DNA of 64,000 bases from Kitagawia praeruptora (taxonomy: Eukaryota; Streptophyta; Magnoliopsida; Apiales; Apiaceae), in contig CM075352.1 in the NCBI GenBank assembly GCA_037693485.1, positions 67,086,001 to 67,150,000 on the forward strand. The letters run 5' to 3'. Below are positions 11,018-22,200 of this stretch, piece by piece; within the stretch, counting starts at the first letter, position 1; every line of letters starts with the position of its first letter. The translations under genes and the position numbers were made by a program. The notes under the pieces are model-generated. The model was not told the DNA's origin, ran no database searches, and saw only the letters and a list, made by a program, of their open reading frames with translations.

Positions 11018-11929
11018 AAAACCCTAATTACATATATTTGCCATAAACAAGAACACGGATTTTGAAGAGAAGAAATAGAGGATAAATAAAAAGAAGTTGG
11101 AGAGCGGGAGACACTTTTGAGCGGGAGAGGGATAATTTTATAGGGAGATGAAGTATATTGGTTTTAGCGGATGGGTTCTCAATCAACAATGTAGCATCTG
11201 TTTTCATCTAAATTTATACCTAACAGTGGAGTGTCTTATTTTTACATAATAAATATATTTTTTAAAATTTCCCCGCCACCTAGATATTATACCTAAGAGG
11301 AGTGTTGGGTTGGAGATGCTCTTAGCCCCATATAATAAATCTGCCGATAAGTTTTACCAGTTTATAATATTTTATTAAAATTAAGAATATTCTTCACCAC
11401 TTTATTAATTATATATAAAAAAATAAAAAGAATTTTGGGTATGATGTAGTTGCTGTATTTGAATGCAGTCCGTCGATGGTGGTGGGCAAGTGCATGATTT
11501 TTACAACTGTTGGTAATGATCCTGCTGCCCTTTTGTGTATCACATCAAAATCAAATAGCTACACACAACTCAACTTACAAGCTATGCATATCCACTACTG
11601 CTCGCCGCGTATTATAAGATTCAGTTATATATTCTCTGTTGTATATATTCGATTAATTATCAATTTAATTTATTTGAACGGTAAGCCAAAATTAGAAAAA
11701 GAACTATTGAGAGGTTGGAGAAAATTGATAAAAAAAAATCGGAAATATTCTTTTTACAACGAATTACGGCCCTTGGTGGCAATCTGCAGGCTGCGAATTA
11801 CTTGATCGTGCAACATTTTGACTTATTATTCTTATGCTTTTGACTGTTGTGGATTCTCGCTTTCTAATTAAGTTTTTATAAAAGAAAATACTTTGTTGAT
11901 TATTTGACTGTATAAGCTGCTAATTAATA
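11018..11929. other. AT-rich DNA without a supported gene
   Basis: One open frame of 109 codons (11476-11805, plus) has no recognisable domain, no convincing start context and AT-driven composition; I do not call it a gene. The rest holds A/T runs only. Confidence 0.4.
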
Positions 11930-12105
11930 CTCCCTCTGTCCCCATTGATTCTTTACATTAGGGAACATAATTCTGGCATAGATTTTAAGTTGCATTTTGC
12001 GAATAGTTTCATAACTTATTTTAAAAGTTTTCTTTTTTGTATAAAAATAGAATTGTTCTATTTTTATACAAAAAAAAAAATTAAAAATAAGTTATGGAAC
12101 TATAC
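11930..12105. mobile_element. Truncated Stowaway-type MITE
   Basis: CTCCCTCTGTCC after a TA dinucleotide is the Stowaway end. An internal palindrome follows (TTTTGTATAAAAATAG...CTATTTTTATACAAAA). The opposite CTCCCTC-complement end is missing; the element stops where a T-run begins at 12106. Confidence 0.6.
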
Positions 12106-12830
12106 TTTTTTTTTTGAGTAAATGAGATAATTCAATAACAAAAAGCCATACGGCATCTACATAAACAGTCGCGTCGAACAAACAAAACACAGAAACAATC
12201 ACGGATTAATCCATTCTTCTTGGAGTCACGTGATTTGTTGAAGATGATATTTACACATACTTCACCACTGCCGAAACCAGTTTGAGCTATCGACCGAGAA
12301 TGCAAATCCCTAACAACTTTCATCACTAAATCAATCACCATACTCACACAAACGGTGAGAAAAACAAAACTCACACAAACGGTGAGAACAACAAAACTCA
12401 CACAAACGGTGAGAAAATCCAAACGGAGAGAAAACAACAAAACCAAACTTACAATTTCGAAAATTAAATACTAAATAAAGCCTAGACGATCCTAGATCTG
12501 GGGAACAAACCGCAAGAACAAGATAACTCAGACCACTTTCAAGAACAAAATCCCTGTGAAGAACGAGAAATCCGGAGCTCCGTGGATTTGAGATCTAAGA
12601 AATTTAAGCCAATCAAAAAAGGTTTTGAAACCTTAGATCCGAAAATAGAAACTAAAAACGATACTTTAAAGCAAGATTTATTGAAAGGGGAAGAAAAAGC
12701 AAAGAAAATGAAAGATTTTGGGGCTTTCCACCGGTGGAGCTCCGGTGGAAGCCCTGGCGGCTGCTATACAAAGAAGAGGAGCGGCGGCTAGAGCAGAGAG
12801 AGAGAGAAATGAAATGTTTGTTTGGACCCT
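12106..12830 (-). mobile_element. Poly(A)-tailed retro-inserted sequence (LINE-like or processed transcript)
   Basis: Read on the minus strand this ends ...GAATTATCTCATTTACTC followed by an A-run, as plant LINEs and retrocopies do. The upstream part has a CT-rich leader-like start (near 12789-12825). It contains a 27-bp unit repeated three times (CTCACACAAACGGTGAG at 12343, 12370, 12397). An open frame on the minus strand (12132-12446) reads through the repeat but has no known domain. No clear target-site duplication; the 5' end is approximate. Confidence 0.45.
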
Positions 12831-12999
12831 TTTGTGGAACCTTAAAATGCGTGTCAAACAGTGTCAAGCAGTGAAAAAAAAGCTTAAAAAATCAAAATTT
12901 TATATGAGTATTTTAGTTCCAGAGTTACAAAATTTTGATACTAAATTTTAGAGTTCGATTCAACAAATAATTTATGAGTTGAGTTTGCTAAGAAAAAAA

Positions 13000-13195
13000 T
13001 TTGGATTTTGGTCCCTTACAATCGTTTGTCAGGGATCCGTGGATAGGCAGATTGCCTATCCACGAAAAATTATAGCGGATAGTAAAAAAAAAATTTTAAT
13101 CTCAACCGTTGGATCAACGATCCAACGACTATGGAACCGATTATTAAATAATCGATCCCGACGAACGATTGTCAGGGACCTAGACCCAAAAAATA
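13000..13195. repeat. Cluster of perfect short hairpins
   Basis: Stem of 12 bp with a 3-base loop at 13038-13064 (CGTGGATAGGCA / TGCCTATCCACG), stem of 9 bp with a 3-base loop at 13107-13127 (CGTTGGATC / GATCCAACG), and a palindromic CGATTATT / AATAATCG at 13138-13154. An imperfect direct repeat (CAATCGTTTGTCAGGGA near 13019, AACGATTGTCAGGGA near 13164) brackets them. No known family recognised. Confidence 0.7.
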
Positions 13196-13356
13196 TATGG
13201 TAGCGGTTGTCTCGGCCATGCTTGACATGATTCTCTGTAGACATTGTACAATTAATTATAGTACTACTGTAGTTACTTGTGGTTCAAGTTCTCTGGAGAA
13301 AAGGAAGTGACAAAATATTGGCTGGTGTAAGAAGCCCGGTTGATCACTATATTCTC

Positions 13357-14172
13357 GGGTTAAATATCAAATTGGTCATTGAAGCGATGGCCATATATCA
13401 TTTTATTCACTGATTTTAATGGGGTCTCATTTGAATCACTTAAGTCAGAATAAATATCAAACAGATACCTATAAATATGTGATCGAGAATTAAAATAATT
13501 TTTTATTACATTCTATACATTTTTCTTCAATGCCACCATAACCAAATGAAAAGTCATGGGTTCTAATATTTTAGATAATATATTTAAAATTTTTAAAATC
13601 TATTTACTATTTATTTTTAATTAAATCAAAGAAAATAACTAGAAAATCAAATATAAATAGTAAATAAATTTTAAAAATTTTGAATATATTATCTAAAATA
13701 TTACTCCCTCTGTCCCTAAAAACTTTTCTCATTTCCCTTGGACACGTTTGCCAATGCACACTTTTAATCGTTAATATCTTTAATTTTATATTAGTTTTAA
13801 ATTTAAAAACTTCACTGTATTAAAGTACTCATAAATACGAATCCAACAAGATCACTCATGACTATATTTGGTCTTATAGAATAGACGTAAATTAGTAATT
13901 TGTCTCATGTTATGAACAGTCCCGACATTTCAAATGAGAAGAACATAAAGGGACAGAGGGAGTAGAATCTATGACTTTTCATTTGGTTATGGTGGCATTG
14001 AAGAAAAATGTATAAAACTTAACAAAAAATTATTTTAATTCTTGATTACATATTTATAGGTATTTATTTGATATTTATTCTGACTTAAGTGATTCAAATG
14101 AGACCCCGTTGAAATCAGTGAGAAAATTGATATATGGCCACCACTTTAGTGACCAATTTGATATTTAACCCC
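13357..14172. mobile_element. Foldback element with about 210-bp or longer inverted arms
   Basis: GGGTTAAATATCAAATTGGTCA at the left returns inverted at the right (TGACCAATTTGATATTTAACCCC). The arms continue through GGTCTCATTTGAATCACTTAAG and ACCAAATGAAAAGTCATG. It has no coding capacity. A complete Stowaway sits at its centre. No clean target-site duplication was found; its right end abuts the LINE. Confidence 0.8.
13704..13962. mobile_element. Stowaway MITE, 259 bp, nested in the foldback element
   Basis: Ends CTCCCTCTGTCCC and GGGACAGAGGGAG, flanked by TA on both sides (13702-13703, 13963-13964). Its interior (GGTCTTATAGAATAGACG, TCATGACTATATTTG) is shared with the MITE at 27052-27310 in the opposite orientation. 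Confidence 0.9.
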
Positions 14173-16785
14173 AGGATCATGTCCGTCAGGGTCGTGGTTG
14201 GGGAGAAGGTGGTGAACGTGGTGTGTGCGTATGCCCCTCAAGCCGGTTTGGGCGATTCAGAGAAGGAGGCTTTCTGGGTCTGTTTAGATGAGTTGGTCGG
14301 AAGTATTCCTGACGACCAATTTTTAGTGATGGGTGGCGATTTCAATGGTCACATTGGTGAGAGGGCAGATGGCTATCCCAGCGCTCATAGGGATTTTGGC
14401 TTCGGGGCCAGGAATGTCGATGGGTCCGCGTTATTGGAGTTTGCTATTGCCCAGGAGTTGGAAATTGTGAATTCTGTTTTTCAGAAGAGGGCTGAGCACC
14501 TCATCACCTTTAGTAGTGGGGGGCACAACACTCAAATCGATTACCTACTTTTGCGCAGTTGGGATGCTAGGGCGTGCGTGGATTGCAAGGTGTTCCGGAG
14601 TGAGGCGTGTGCATCTCAGCACCGGCTACTGGCCATGGATCTGGTCATGGGGGGTCGAGTTGTTCGTAGGTTGAGAGAGTTCAGACCAAGAATCCTTTGG
14701 AAGGATTTGAAGGGCGAGAAGGCGGCCGAATTCAGGGAGTCTCTGTCCAACGAAGGTTGTTTTGCGCGTGGTGGAGATACTAACAGTAGGTGGACCAACG
14801 TGGCGAAGGCTATTCGGTGTGTGGACGAGAAGGTGGTGGGGGTTTCCTCAGGAAGGTTCAGTGGTCATAAGGAGTCGTGGTGGTGGAACGAGGAGGTTCA
14901 AAAGAAAGTTAAGGCTAAACTTGCGCTCTTTAAAGAGCTTTTGTTCATGTGTGCAGGGGCGGAGAGGATTCTGAAGATGGAAGCGTACAAGGTGGCGAGA
15001 CGAGAGGCAAAAAAGGCCGTGGCGAAAGCCAAAGAGGAAGCCTATGAGGGGCTGTACAAGCGCCTAGATACCAAGGAAGGAGCGAATGCTATCTTTAAAC
15101 TAGCTAAAGCTAGGGAGAGAGGGCGGCGCGACCTGGGTTCTGTTAAGTTTGTTAAGGATGATTCAGGCCAGGTGTTATTGAATGAAGAGGCTATCAAGGA
15201 GAGGTGGAGTTCGTATTTCCATTATCTTTTCAATGAGGCTAGGAGGAGTGGTACTGGTGTGGAGCAAGAGGTCCCTCCTTCGTCGGTGCTTTCTATCGGT
15301 TCCTGTGAGCGTATCAGCAAGGAGGAAGTCAAGGGTGCCCTTCTTAAGATGGCCAGAGGGAAGGCGGTTGGCCCGGATCAGATCCCAATCGAGGCGTGGC
15401 TTTGCCTGGGTGAGGTTGGCATGCAATGGCTAGCAGATCTGTTCAATGATCTCCTCTTGGGTGCTAAGATACCAACTGAATGGAGGCGTAATATCGTGGT
15501 CCCTTTTTTCAAGAACAAAGGCGATGCCCAGAGTTGTAGTAACTACCGAGGTATTAAATTACTCAGTCATACTATGAAACTTTGGGAGAGAGTGATTGAA
15601 TGTCGGATTAGAAGAGAAGTTGAAATCTCAGAGAAATAATTTGGTTTTATGCCTGGGAGATCGACGACCGAGGCCATCCATCTCGTCAGACGCCTTATGG
15701 AGAAGTTCAGGGAGTGTCGCAAAGACCTTCATATGGTGTTCATTGATCTTGAGAAGGCTTATGATAGCATCCCCCGTGAAGCTATTTGGAAGAGCCTTGA
15801 AGAGAGGAGAGTGACGTCGTCGTACGTTAGGGCAATTCAAGACATGTACTCCCAAGCTAGTTCTTGCGTCCGGACCCCAGTGGGTTACTCCCATTTTTTC
15901 CCTGTTGAGATAGGGCTACATCAGGGGTCGGCCCTAAGTCCTCTTCTTTTCGCCCTTATCCTTGATGTCATGTCGCGAGGGATTCAAGATACCGTCCCTT
16001 GGTGCATGCTCTTCGCGGATGATATCGTGTTAGTGTCGGAGTCGAGGGGGGAGGTGAACGAGAAGCTGGAACTATGGAGATCAACTTTGGAGTCCCAAGG
16101 CTTACGTATGAGCCGATCTAAAACCGAGTATCTACGGTGTAACTTCAGTGGTGAGGAGAGCGAGGGAGGAGTGGAGGTTAAGATTCAAAATCAGATCGTA
16201 CCTAGTATGGATAAGTTCAAGTATCTAGGCTCGATCATCCAGAAGGAAGGTGAGGTTGAAGATGATGTCAAACATCGTATCAAGGCTGGGTGGCTAAGGT
16301 GGAGGGCAGCGTCAGGGGTGATGTGCGACAAGAAGGTCCCTTTAAAGTTGAAAGGGAAATTCTATAGAGCGGCAATCCGGCCTGCGATGCTATACGGTTC
16401 TGAGTGTTGGGCGGCAAAGAAGGCCCTCGAAAGAAAGCTAGAAGCGGCTGAAATGAGGATGTTGCGGTGGTCGTGTGGGCGCACGATGTTAGATAGATTC
16501 CCGAATGGGGTGTTTAGGAGCGAGCTTGAAGTGGCGCCTCTTTCTGCGAAAGTCAGGGAAGGGAGGTTGAGATGGTTCGGCCACGTCCGTAGGAGGTTTG
16601 CTGAAGCCCCAGTGAGGAGGGTCGAGAGTCTTTCGGTGGTTGGGGTGAGGAGGAGAGGCAGACCGAGGAGGTCGTGAGAAGAGCAGCTTAGGATGGATCT
16701 GAAGGCCTTGAACTTGAATGAGACCATGACAGCTGACAGGTGCTCTTGGAGGCGTCATATCAGAGTGGTAGATTCTCTTTTAGGG
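14173..16785 (+). pseudogene. LINE endonuclease-reverse transcriptase, two nonsense codons
   Basis: One frame runs from 14173 to about 16785. The endonuclease part shows CAYAPQ, GDFN (roughly residue 68 of the open frame that starts at 14134), QIDYLL and the QHRLLAMD catalytic end. The RT part shows KAVGPDQIP, NYRGIKLLSH, GFMPGRSTTEAI, DLEKAYDSIPRE, HQGSALSPLLF, and FADDIVLV (near 16013), then a C-terminal part rich in arginine (RLRWFGHVRRR). Stops interrupt it at 15637 (TAA, just before FGFMPGRS, where relatives have Asn-Gln) and 16675 (TGA, where relatives have Trp). Otherwise no frameshift was seen, so the copy is a fairly recent fossil. The missing N-terminal endonuclease residues rule out activity. 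Confidence 0.85.
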
Positions 16786-17316
16786 AGCGGCTCTGTTGTG
16801 GAGAGCCTCAGAGTTGGGTTTTCTCGGTTAACTTTATCTTAGAAGTTCAGCTTTTTCTTTGGCATTTTTCGTTTTTATTGCCTTCTGTTTGCCGGTTTTG
16901 CAGTTGCAGGGAGATTGGACCGGTCTTTTCTCTGTGTGAGGTAATTTACTGGGTATGTGTGACTCGGTTGGTTTGGTCTGTTGTCGTTTGCTTGTCGTTT
17001 ATTATGCAGGGGGCCGACCGGAGCTATTCTCACAAGCTGGTAGAGCGGAGCGCATCAGGACCTCAGTAACATAATTCCAAGCAGGCGAGTAGGTCCCATG
17101 TGGAGAACGCCATGGGCTCAGGTATTGCTTTGAACATTTTCATACAATTTACATTCCTGTATATATATCACCCACCGTATCTGTCGTGCATGTTGCCGAG
17201 GGTCTTCACGAAAACAGCCTCCCCGCCTTAAAAAGCGGGGGCATAGTCTGCGTATAACTCACCCAACCCAAACCCTGCTCTGAGCAGGATATACTGAGTA
17301 TGTTTGGTTTGGTTTA
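14173..17316 (+). mobile_element. RTE-clade LINE, 5'-truncated
   Basis: A single-ORF non-LTR retrotransposon: apurinic endonuclease followed by reverse transcriptase, no Gag-like first ORF. The 3' end has the tail seen in plant RTE elements (a GTCTGCGTATAAC...ACTGAGTATGTTTGG stretch with a small hairpin at CTGCTCTGAGCAG) and ends in a TTTGG simple repeat. The 5' end begins within the endonuclease domain, right at the foldback element's end. No target-site duplication was identified. Confidence 0.85.
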
Positions 17317-17812
17317 TTCTCTGGTATATATTTGGTACATTCTTTCAAGCTTTTTTCGATGATAAATGATAAACACTTGAAGATTTAGTCTCTAATTTTT
17401 GCAAGATGGGGATAGTAAGGAAAGAATGTCATGTAAAATGAAGGTGATTATATGTAATTTTCATTTATTAAATTTTGAAAAAATTACACGTAGAGAAAAT
17501 TATTTTCGAACTCATTCTTGATTCACGAAGAGAAATTATTTTACTTTCGGATTCTTGTTCAGGAAACATAGATATCAGCAAGATGGCATGAGTTCTAAAC
17601 TTTTTCCCCCAAACAAATATATAAATTGTTATAGAATAATTGTTCTACATATTTTTCATATTTTCATTGTTGTATTATTATGCTGCAAAATTTAACAGAG
17701 CATGATAATTAGTTAATTAATTTAAATATGGAAGTTCATTACTTGAATTTGATTCTTGTCATAAATATATTACAATATATTATAAATAAAATTAAAAAAT
17801 TAAAAGTTACTC
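17317..17812. other. AT-rich DNA without a gene
   Basis: No coding signal. This may be the body of the Helitron whose 3' end lies at 17837; no convincing 5' TC end was identified. Confidence 0.35.
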
Positions 17813-17837
17813 GTGCAAAGCACTAATATAAGCTAGT
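17812..17837 (+). mobile_element. Possible Helitron 3' terminus
   Basis: A short hairpin (GTGC AAA GCAC, 17813-17823) followed ten bases later by CTAGT, the hairpin-plus-CTRR arrangement of plant Helitron 3' ends. Short motif, so a chance match is possible. Confidence 0.45.
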
Positions 17838-17852
17838 AAGCCTAGTATATAT

Positions 17853-18074
17853 AGTGCCTGTTTGGCAAATCTGGTGCTCAACTCATAAGTTATTTATTTC
17901 GGAAAAAATTTCGTATTTACATACTTTTTTTTAGAAAAAAATGTGTATAACGAGTTTAATATTCGTAATCTTGCAAAAATAAATTACTTATTTCAGAAAA
18001 AAGCATAGATTTCCTAACTTTTTTCCAGAATAAGTAATTTATTTCTGAAAAATAAGATTTCCCAAACGGGCCCA
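17853..18074. mobile_element. hAT-like MITE
   Basis: Inverted ends built on GCCTGTTTGGCAAATCT and AGATTTCCCAAACGGGC, with further inverted similarity inside (AAGTTATTTATTTC / GAAATAAATTACTT type). No coding capacity. No clean 8-bp duplication found. Confidence 0.6.
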
Positions 18075-18308
18075 TAATTAGTAGACTAAGAGAATAAGAG
18101 AATTGAAGTTTTATATTTGCATACTTTTAAGTTTTAACTAATATCTACTGATATTATGATGATTAACGCACACAACTTCATCGAGAACAGGTTGCTTTAT
18201 CCACTATTTAGAATACAATGACCTGCATCAATATTTAATACGAAGTCGGCGATTAATCTTGAACATGTGCTTTTTTTTTTTTGAAACAAAAAAAAAAAAA
18301 AAAAAACC

Positions 18309-18463
18309 TACACGTACCTTAATCCTTACCATTGGCCGCCAAATGTAATGTTTTTTTTTCTTATCCGTCTTTGTTAACATGATTAGAATTTCAATAAACT
18401 ACACGTACCTTAATCCTTACCATTGGCCGACAAATGTAATTTTTTTTTTCTTATCCGTCATCT
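18309..18463 (+). repeat. Direct duplication of about 60-95 bp
   Basis: CTACACGTACCTTAATCC...GGCCGCCAAATGTAAT followed by a T-run and CTTATCCGTC occurs at about 18308 and again at about 18401 with one or two changes. A/T runs at 18270-18307 precede it. Confidence 0.8.
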
Positions 18464-18547
18464 TAGATAAAATAAATTTCCATCACAATAATTAAAATGA
18501 GAACACTTCGAGACTCGGCCACTTTTACACATAAAATATATCAATAG

Positions 18548-18726
18548 TGCTACAGGTACCAAATTGGATACCAAAATTGGGTACCAAATGACATGGCAAC
18601 AAACACTTGTCAATTTAAAATATTTTGATTGGAGAGCCCTGGCGGGCCCACTATAACTATAACCAATTAAAACAAGCCACATCATTTGATAACAAATTTT
18701 AGTACCTAATTTTGGTACCTCTAGCA
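18548..18726. mobile_element. Small foldback MITE
   Basis: Inverted arms: GCTACAGGTACCAAATTGG...GGTACCAAATGACATGGC at the left, GCCACATCATTTGATAAC...TTTTGGTACCTCTAGC at the right. About 180 bp, no coding capacity. Confidence 0.7.
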
Positions 18727-19207
18727 TTTTTCAAAATATATTTATACGAACACCGGTGTAAGGTTGTAAGCCTCTCTTTGTTAGCGACAAAGCTGGTTGA
18801 ATCATGATTAATATTGTTAATTTCGGGAGGAAATTAAAGGATGTGCAGCAAGGTAGAATAGTATGCTGAATAGCGTCCGCACAATGTGAGAGCGAGACCG
18901 AATTAAGTAAACGGGAGCTATAATTGGTGCTTAATTAAGGATACATATTACATAGGATACATGGATAATCCATTTGAGAGTAATTTTAGAGGTATTGAAT
19001 TTGACACCAAAGTTTATTATTAAATAATGTGATAATTTGGAAATTTTAATTAGTTCGATTAATGTGGTGTAGGAGTTCATTCTATAAAATATTTGTTTCA
19101 CACCAATTAAATATACAAACATCGGGAAATTATACCTCTAATATTTACCATCAATTAAATGAAACAAACACCGGAAAATGAAAGGAGGCCTAAAATGATG
19201 ATAAAGA
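18727..19207. other. AT-rich DNA without a recognised feature
   Basis: No domain-bearing frame, repeat or element end was seen here. Confidence 0.4.
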
Positions 19208-19594
19208 GGGTGTTTGGGATTGCTTAAAATAAGTTACTTTTGACTTAATGGAGGTGTTTTTAACTTAAAGGAGAAAGTGAAGTTGTTTACTTTAAGTTCA
19301 GTAAAAGTGTTTGGGTAATTTTACTTAAAGTTAAATGGAGATTTAATAATTTTGACTTAAAGTGAAATTTGACTTAAAAAAATTTTAAATTCATAATATT
19401 TAAACTTTACAAGAATTGTGAAAAAGAAAAAAAAAAAAAAAAACTCCATAAGTCATAAGTCAAAAGTACCTAAATGGAACTTATGACTTAAAGGAGTTTT
19501 TTAACTTAATATCGGCTTAAAGCCTTCGTAGCCAAACAGTTCAATTTCTCCTTAAAGCCGATTTCTCCTTTAAGGAGATGCAGCCAAACAGGCT
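19208..19594. mobile_element. hAT-like MITE
   Basis: Ends GGTGTTTGGGATTGC and GCAGCCAAACAGGCT are imperfect inverted repeats; the interior is built from repeated TGACTTAAAG / CTTTAAGTC words that can fold back. No coding capacity. Confidence 0.55.
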
Positions 19595-20879
19595 AAAAGA
19601 CGTATTTACAGTGCATTTTGTTCAAAAAACAATATGATCCTAGTAATCATATATATTCTTATATCTTAAAATTTTAAATGTTTACAACACGTTAAATAGA
19701 GCTTAGTTTGTGAAAATCTCTAAGTTCAAATTTCTTCTATCTTCAATATTCTTAATTATCATTGAAATTATTGATATGTATTTTGGTAACTCCAAACATG
19801 GGACAAAATGCCCCTTAATAATTGAAAATTGAACCTAGTATTAGGTCCAAAAATGACGGATCCCTTGGTAATATCCACTTTTTAAAATTAAATAAAAACG
19901 GGCTTTCGAGTGTGAATGTTGAAAGAAAGAATATATTTCTGGTAAATTTAATTTCCTCATATTTCAAAACCAAATAAACGTAATTTCTGAGTGAGGGAAT
20001 GTTTAAAAAAAAATATAATCATGATAATCCGCTTTCTTAACACGCTAATATTTTAATTATATGAGTTGATTATTTAACACATTTAACATTTAATTAATGA
20101 AAAAAATTAATTACACCGCAAGTAAATATAAATTTGAAAAATTAATGAAAAATATTATATACAATATTGACCTAAAGTTATAATCCATAATAATTAAGAT
20201 ACAAAGAATTTGATTAGTGCTCTCGGGTTTGATTTTGTGGTTAAATTAATTGTAATTGTTCTACTTATTATATTCTCCACTCTTGTTTTTGAGTACAAAT
20301 CATGGATTCGAAAATGTATTGTCTCTTAAAGATATTTGCTTAAATTTTTAATTAATATTTATTTATATATTTGTTATGAAGAAATTAATTAGGCCTCACA
20401 TTCAAATTTTAATATATAAAGCTCATAGTAAAAAAAAAAAAAAAAGGTAAAACCGTGGGCATAAAATTCGTTGCACATGCAGCACATATGTGGGAAATAA
20501 ATTTCATGAGTGGGGAAGTTTATTCTCTGGTATATTCGATCTCAAACTTGCTATACACTATACATGTTCCGTAATACCAATCATGATTTTATTGACTCAT
20601 TGCTTCATGATCTTTTCATAAATCTTCAACTTGAAGTCCACTTAAGTGAGCATGAATGTTCAAATATATTTAAATGGAATGTACAACAGCATTTCATCGA
20701 TCTCCCTCTCCACGAATCTTCTATGTTTAAAAACTGAAGGTGGCGAACACACTCAAACCCTAAAACGTAAACCAACCCTAGCTACTTTTAATATATTTGG
20801 TCATCGCTAGGTAGATTAATGTACTCTTGGTTGGAGTCCGGATTTGACTGTCCTCCCTGAAGTTTATCCGCTACGGAAT
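19595..20879. other. AT-rich DNA without a supported gene
   Basis: About 1.3 kb. A 75-codon open frame (20510-20737, plus) has no recognisable domain. Nothing else seen. Confidence 0.4.
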
Positions 20880-22200
20880 GATCAAAATTTTACCCCAGTA
20901 TCACAATTTAAAACCAAATCACCCCAAATATCATAACTCAAAAACTTGGCCCCAAATATCACTCCAAAACAAAGTTACGTGTAGCGTTTTGAATTTTTCT
21001 TTTTTTTTTTTAAAAAAAAAACGCTACTTCATGTAGCGTTACCTACACTTGGGCCGGGAAAACACGGCTTAATTCATCATTTTCAAAAAGAGGGTAAAAC
21101 ACCACTTAAAGTGGCATTACATGTTATTTCACTTTTTTTTATGCCAAACGCTACTTTAAGTAGAGTTTTGGGTTCAAAACTCTACTTAAAGTGGTGTTTT
21201 GAACCTAAAACACCATTTTAAGTGGTGTTATCTATTTTTTTAAAATTTAAAAATTGAATATTTCTAAACCTAAAATGGAATTGTTTAACCCCAAAGCGTC
21301 GGATTCAATTTTTTAATTAAAATTTTTATATTTAAAAAATACAATTTTAATTAAATTTAGGGGTTCAATAATTAACTTTTGGGGTTCAACGTTTCCATTT
21401 TGAGTTTTAGAAATATTCAAAATGACGAATAAACCGTATACGAACTTAGGGTTTAGGGTTGTTTACAACCCTAAACCCTAACTTATCCTGATTTTTAAAC
21501 GTGTTAGCGTTTAAAAATCAAGTCGCCAGATTCAATTTTTTAGTTAAAATTTTTAAATTTAAAAAATACAATTTTAATTAAATTTAGGGGTTCAACAATT
21601 AACTTTTGGGTTTAACATTTCCATTTTGGGTTTTAGAAATATTTAAAACGACGAATAAACCGTATACGAACTTAGGGTTTAGGGTTGTTTACAACCCTAA
21701 ATCCTAACTTATCCTGCGTTTAAAAATCAGGCCGCCGGATTCAATTTTTTAAATTTAAAAATAAAATTGTAATTAAATTTAGAGGTTCAACGATTAACTT
21801 TTGGGATTCAACATTTCCATTTTGGGTTTTAGAAATATTCAGAACGACGAATAAATCGTATGCAAATATATATTTAGGAGAAAACAAAAAAAACCAAAAA
21901 CAAAAAAACAAAAGCAAAAAAATGACAAAAAAAAAAAATTAATCAAACACCCAAACGCCACATAAAGTGGCGTTGGTTGTAACCAAAGCTTTTAAAACCA
22001 ATTCTGAACTAGCGTTTCATCCAAAGAAAATAAAACAAAAAACAAAGCAACACCCTAATCGCTAAATGCATTTGCGTTATAAAAGAAAAAAAAAACAAAA
22101 CGCTATATTAGAGTGTGTTTTGGAGTGATATTTGGGGTCAAGTTTTTGAATTGTAATATTTGGGACCATTTGTATTAAAATTGTGATAGATAAGGTCAAC
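20880..22200. mobile_element. 1.3-kb foldback element with internal tandem repeats
   Basis: The arms mirror each other: left TATCACAATTTAAAACC...CAAAAACTTGG...ATATCACTCCAAAAC, right the complement (GTTTTGGAGTGATATTTGG...AAGTTTTTGAATTG...AAATTGTGATAG). The interior has many short words around GTAGCGTT and AAGTGGCGTT in both orientations and a three-copy tandem repeat. No transposase frame. Superfamily not assigned. Confidence 0.65.
21297..21875 (+). repeat. Three-copy tandem repeat, unit about 210-228 bp, with inverted telomere-like motifs
   Basis: Copies start at GATTCAATTTTTT near 21302, 21529 and 21738. Each includes TTAGGGGTTCAA, GAAATATTCAAAA, ACGACGAATAAACCG. The first two also end with GGGTTTAGGGTTGTTTACAACCCTAAACCC, an inverted pair of plant telomere-like TTTAGGG units; the second has one mismatch. 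The third copy is shorter and lacks it. Confidence 0.85.

Noticed and set aside
9674..11335. One MITE bounded by the two GGAGATGCTCT boxes
   Set aside because: Both boxes have the same orientation, so they cannot be the two inverted ends of one element.
11476..11805. 109-codon plus-strand frame
   Set aside because: AT-driven composition, no domain, no splice or promoter context that singles it out.
12095..12840. TGGAAC as target-site duplication of the retro-inserted sequence
   Set aside because: Six bases only and not directly adjacent to both ends; too weak.
12582..13244. Several 60-77-codon frames on both strands
   Set aside because: They overlap each other and run through CT-rich or hairpin sequence; none shows a domain.
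21440..21710. Interstitial telomere array
   Set aside because: Only one inverted pair of TTTAGGG-like units per repeat, not a tandem run; treated as a motif within a foldback element.
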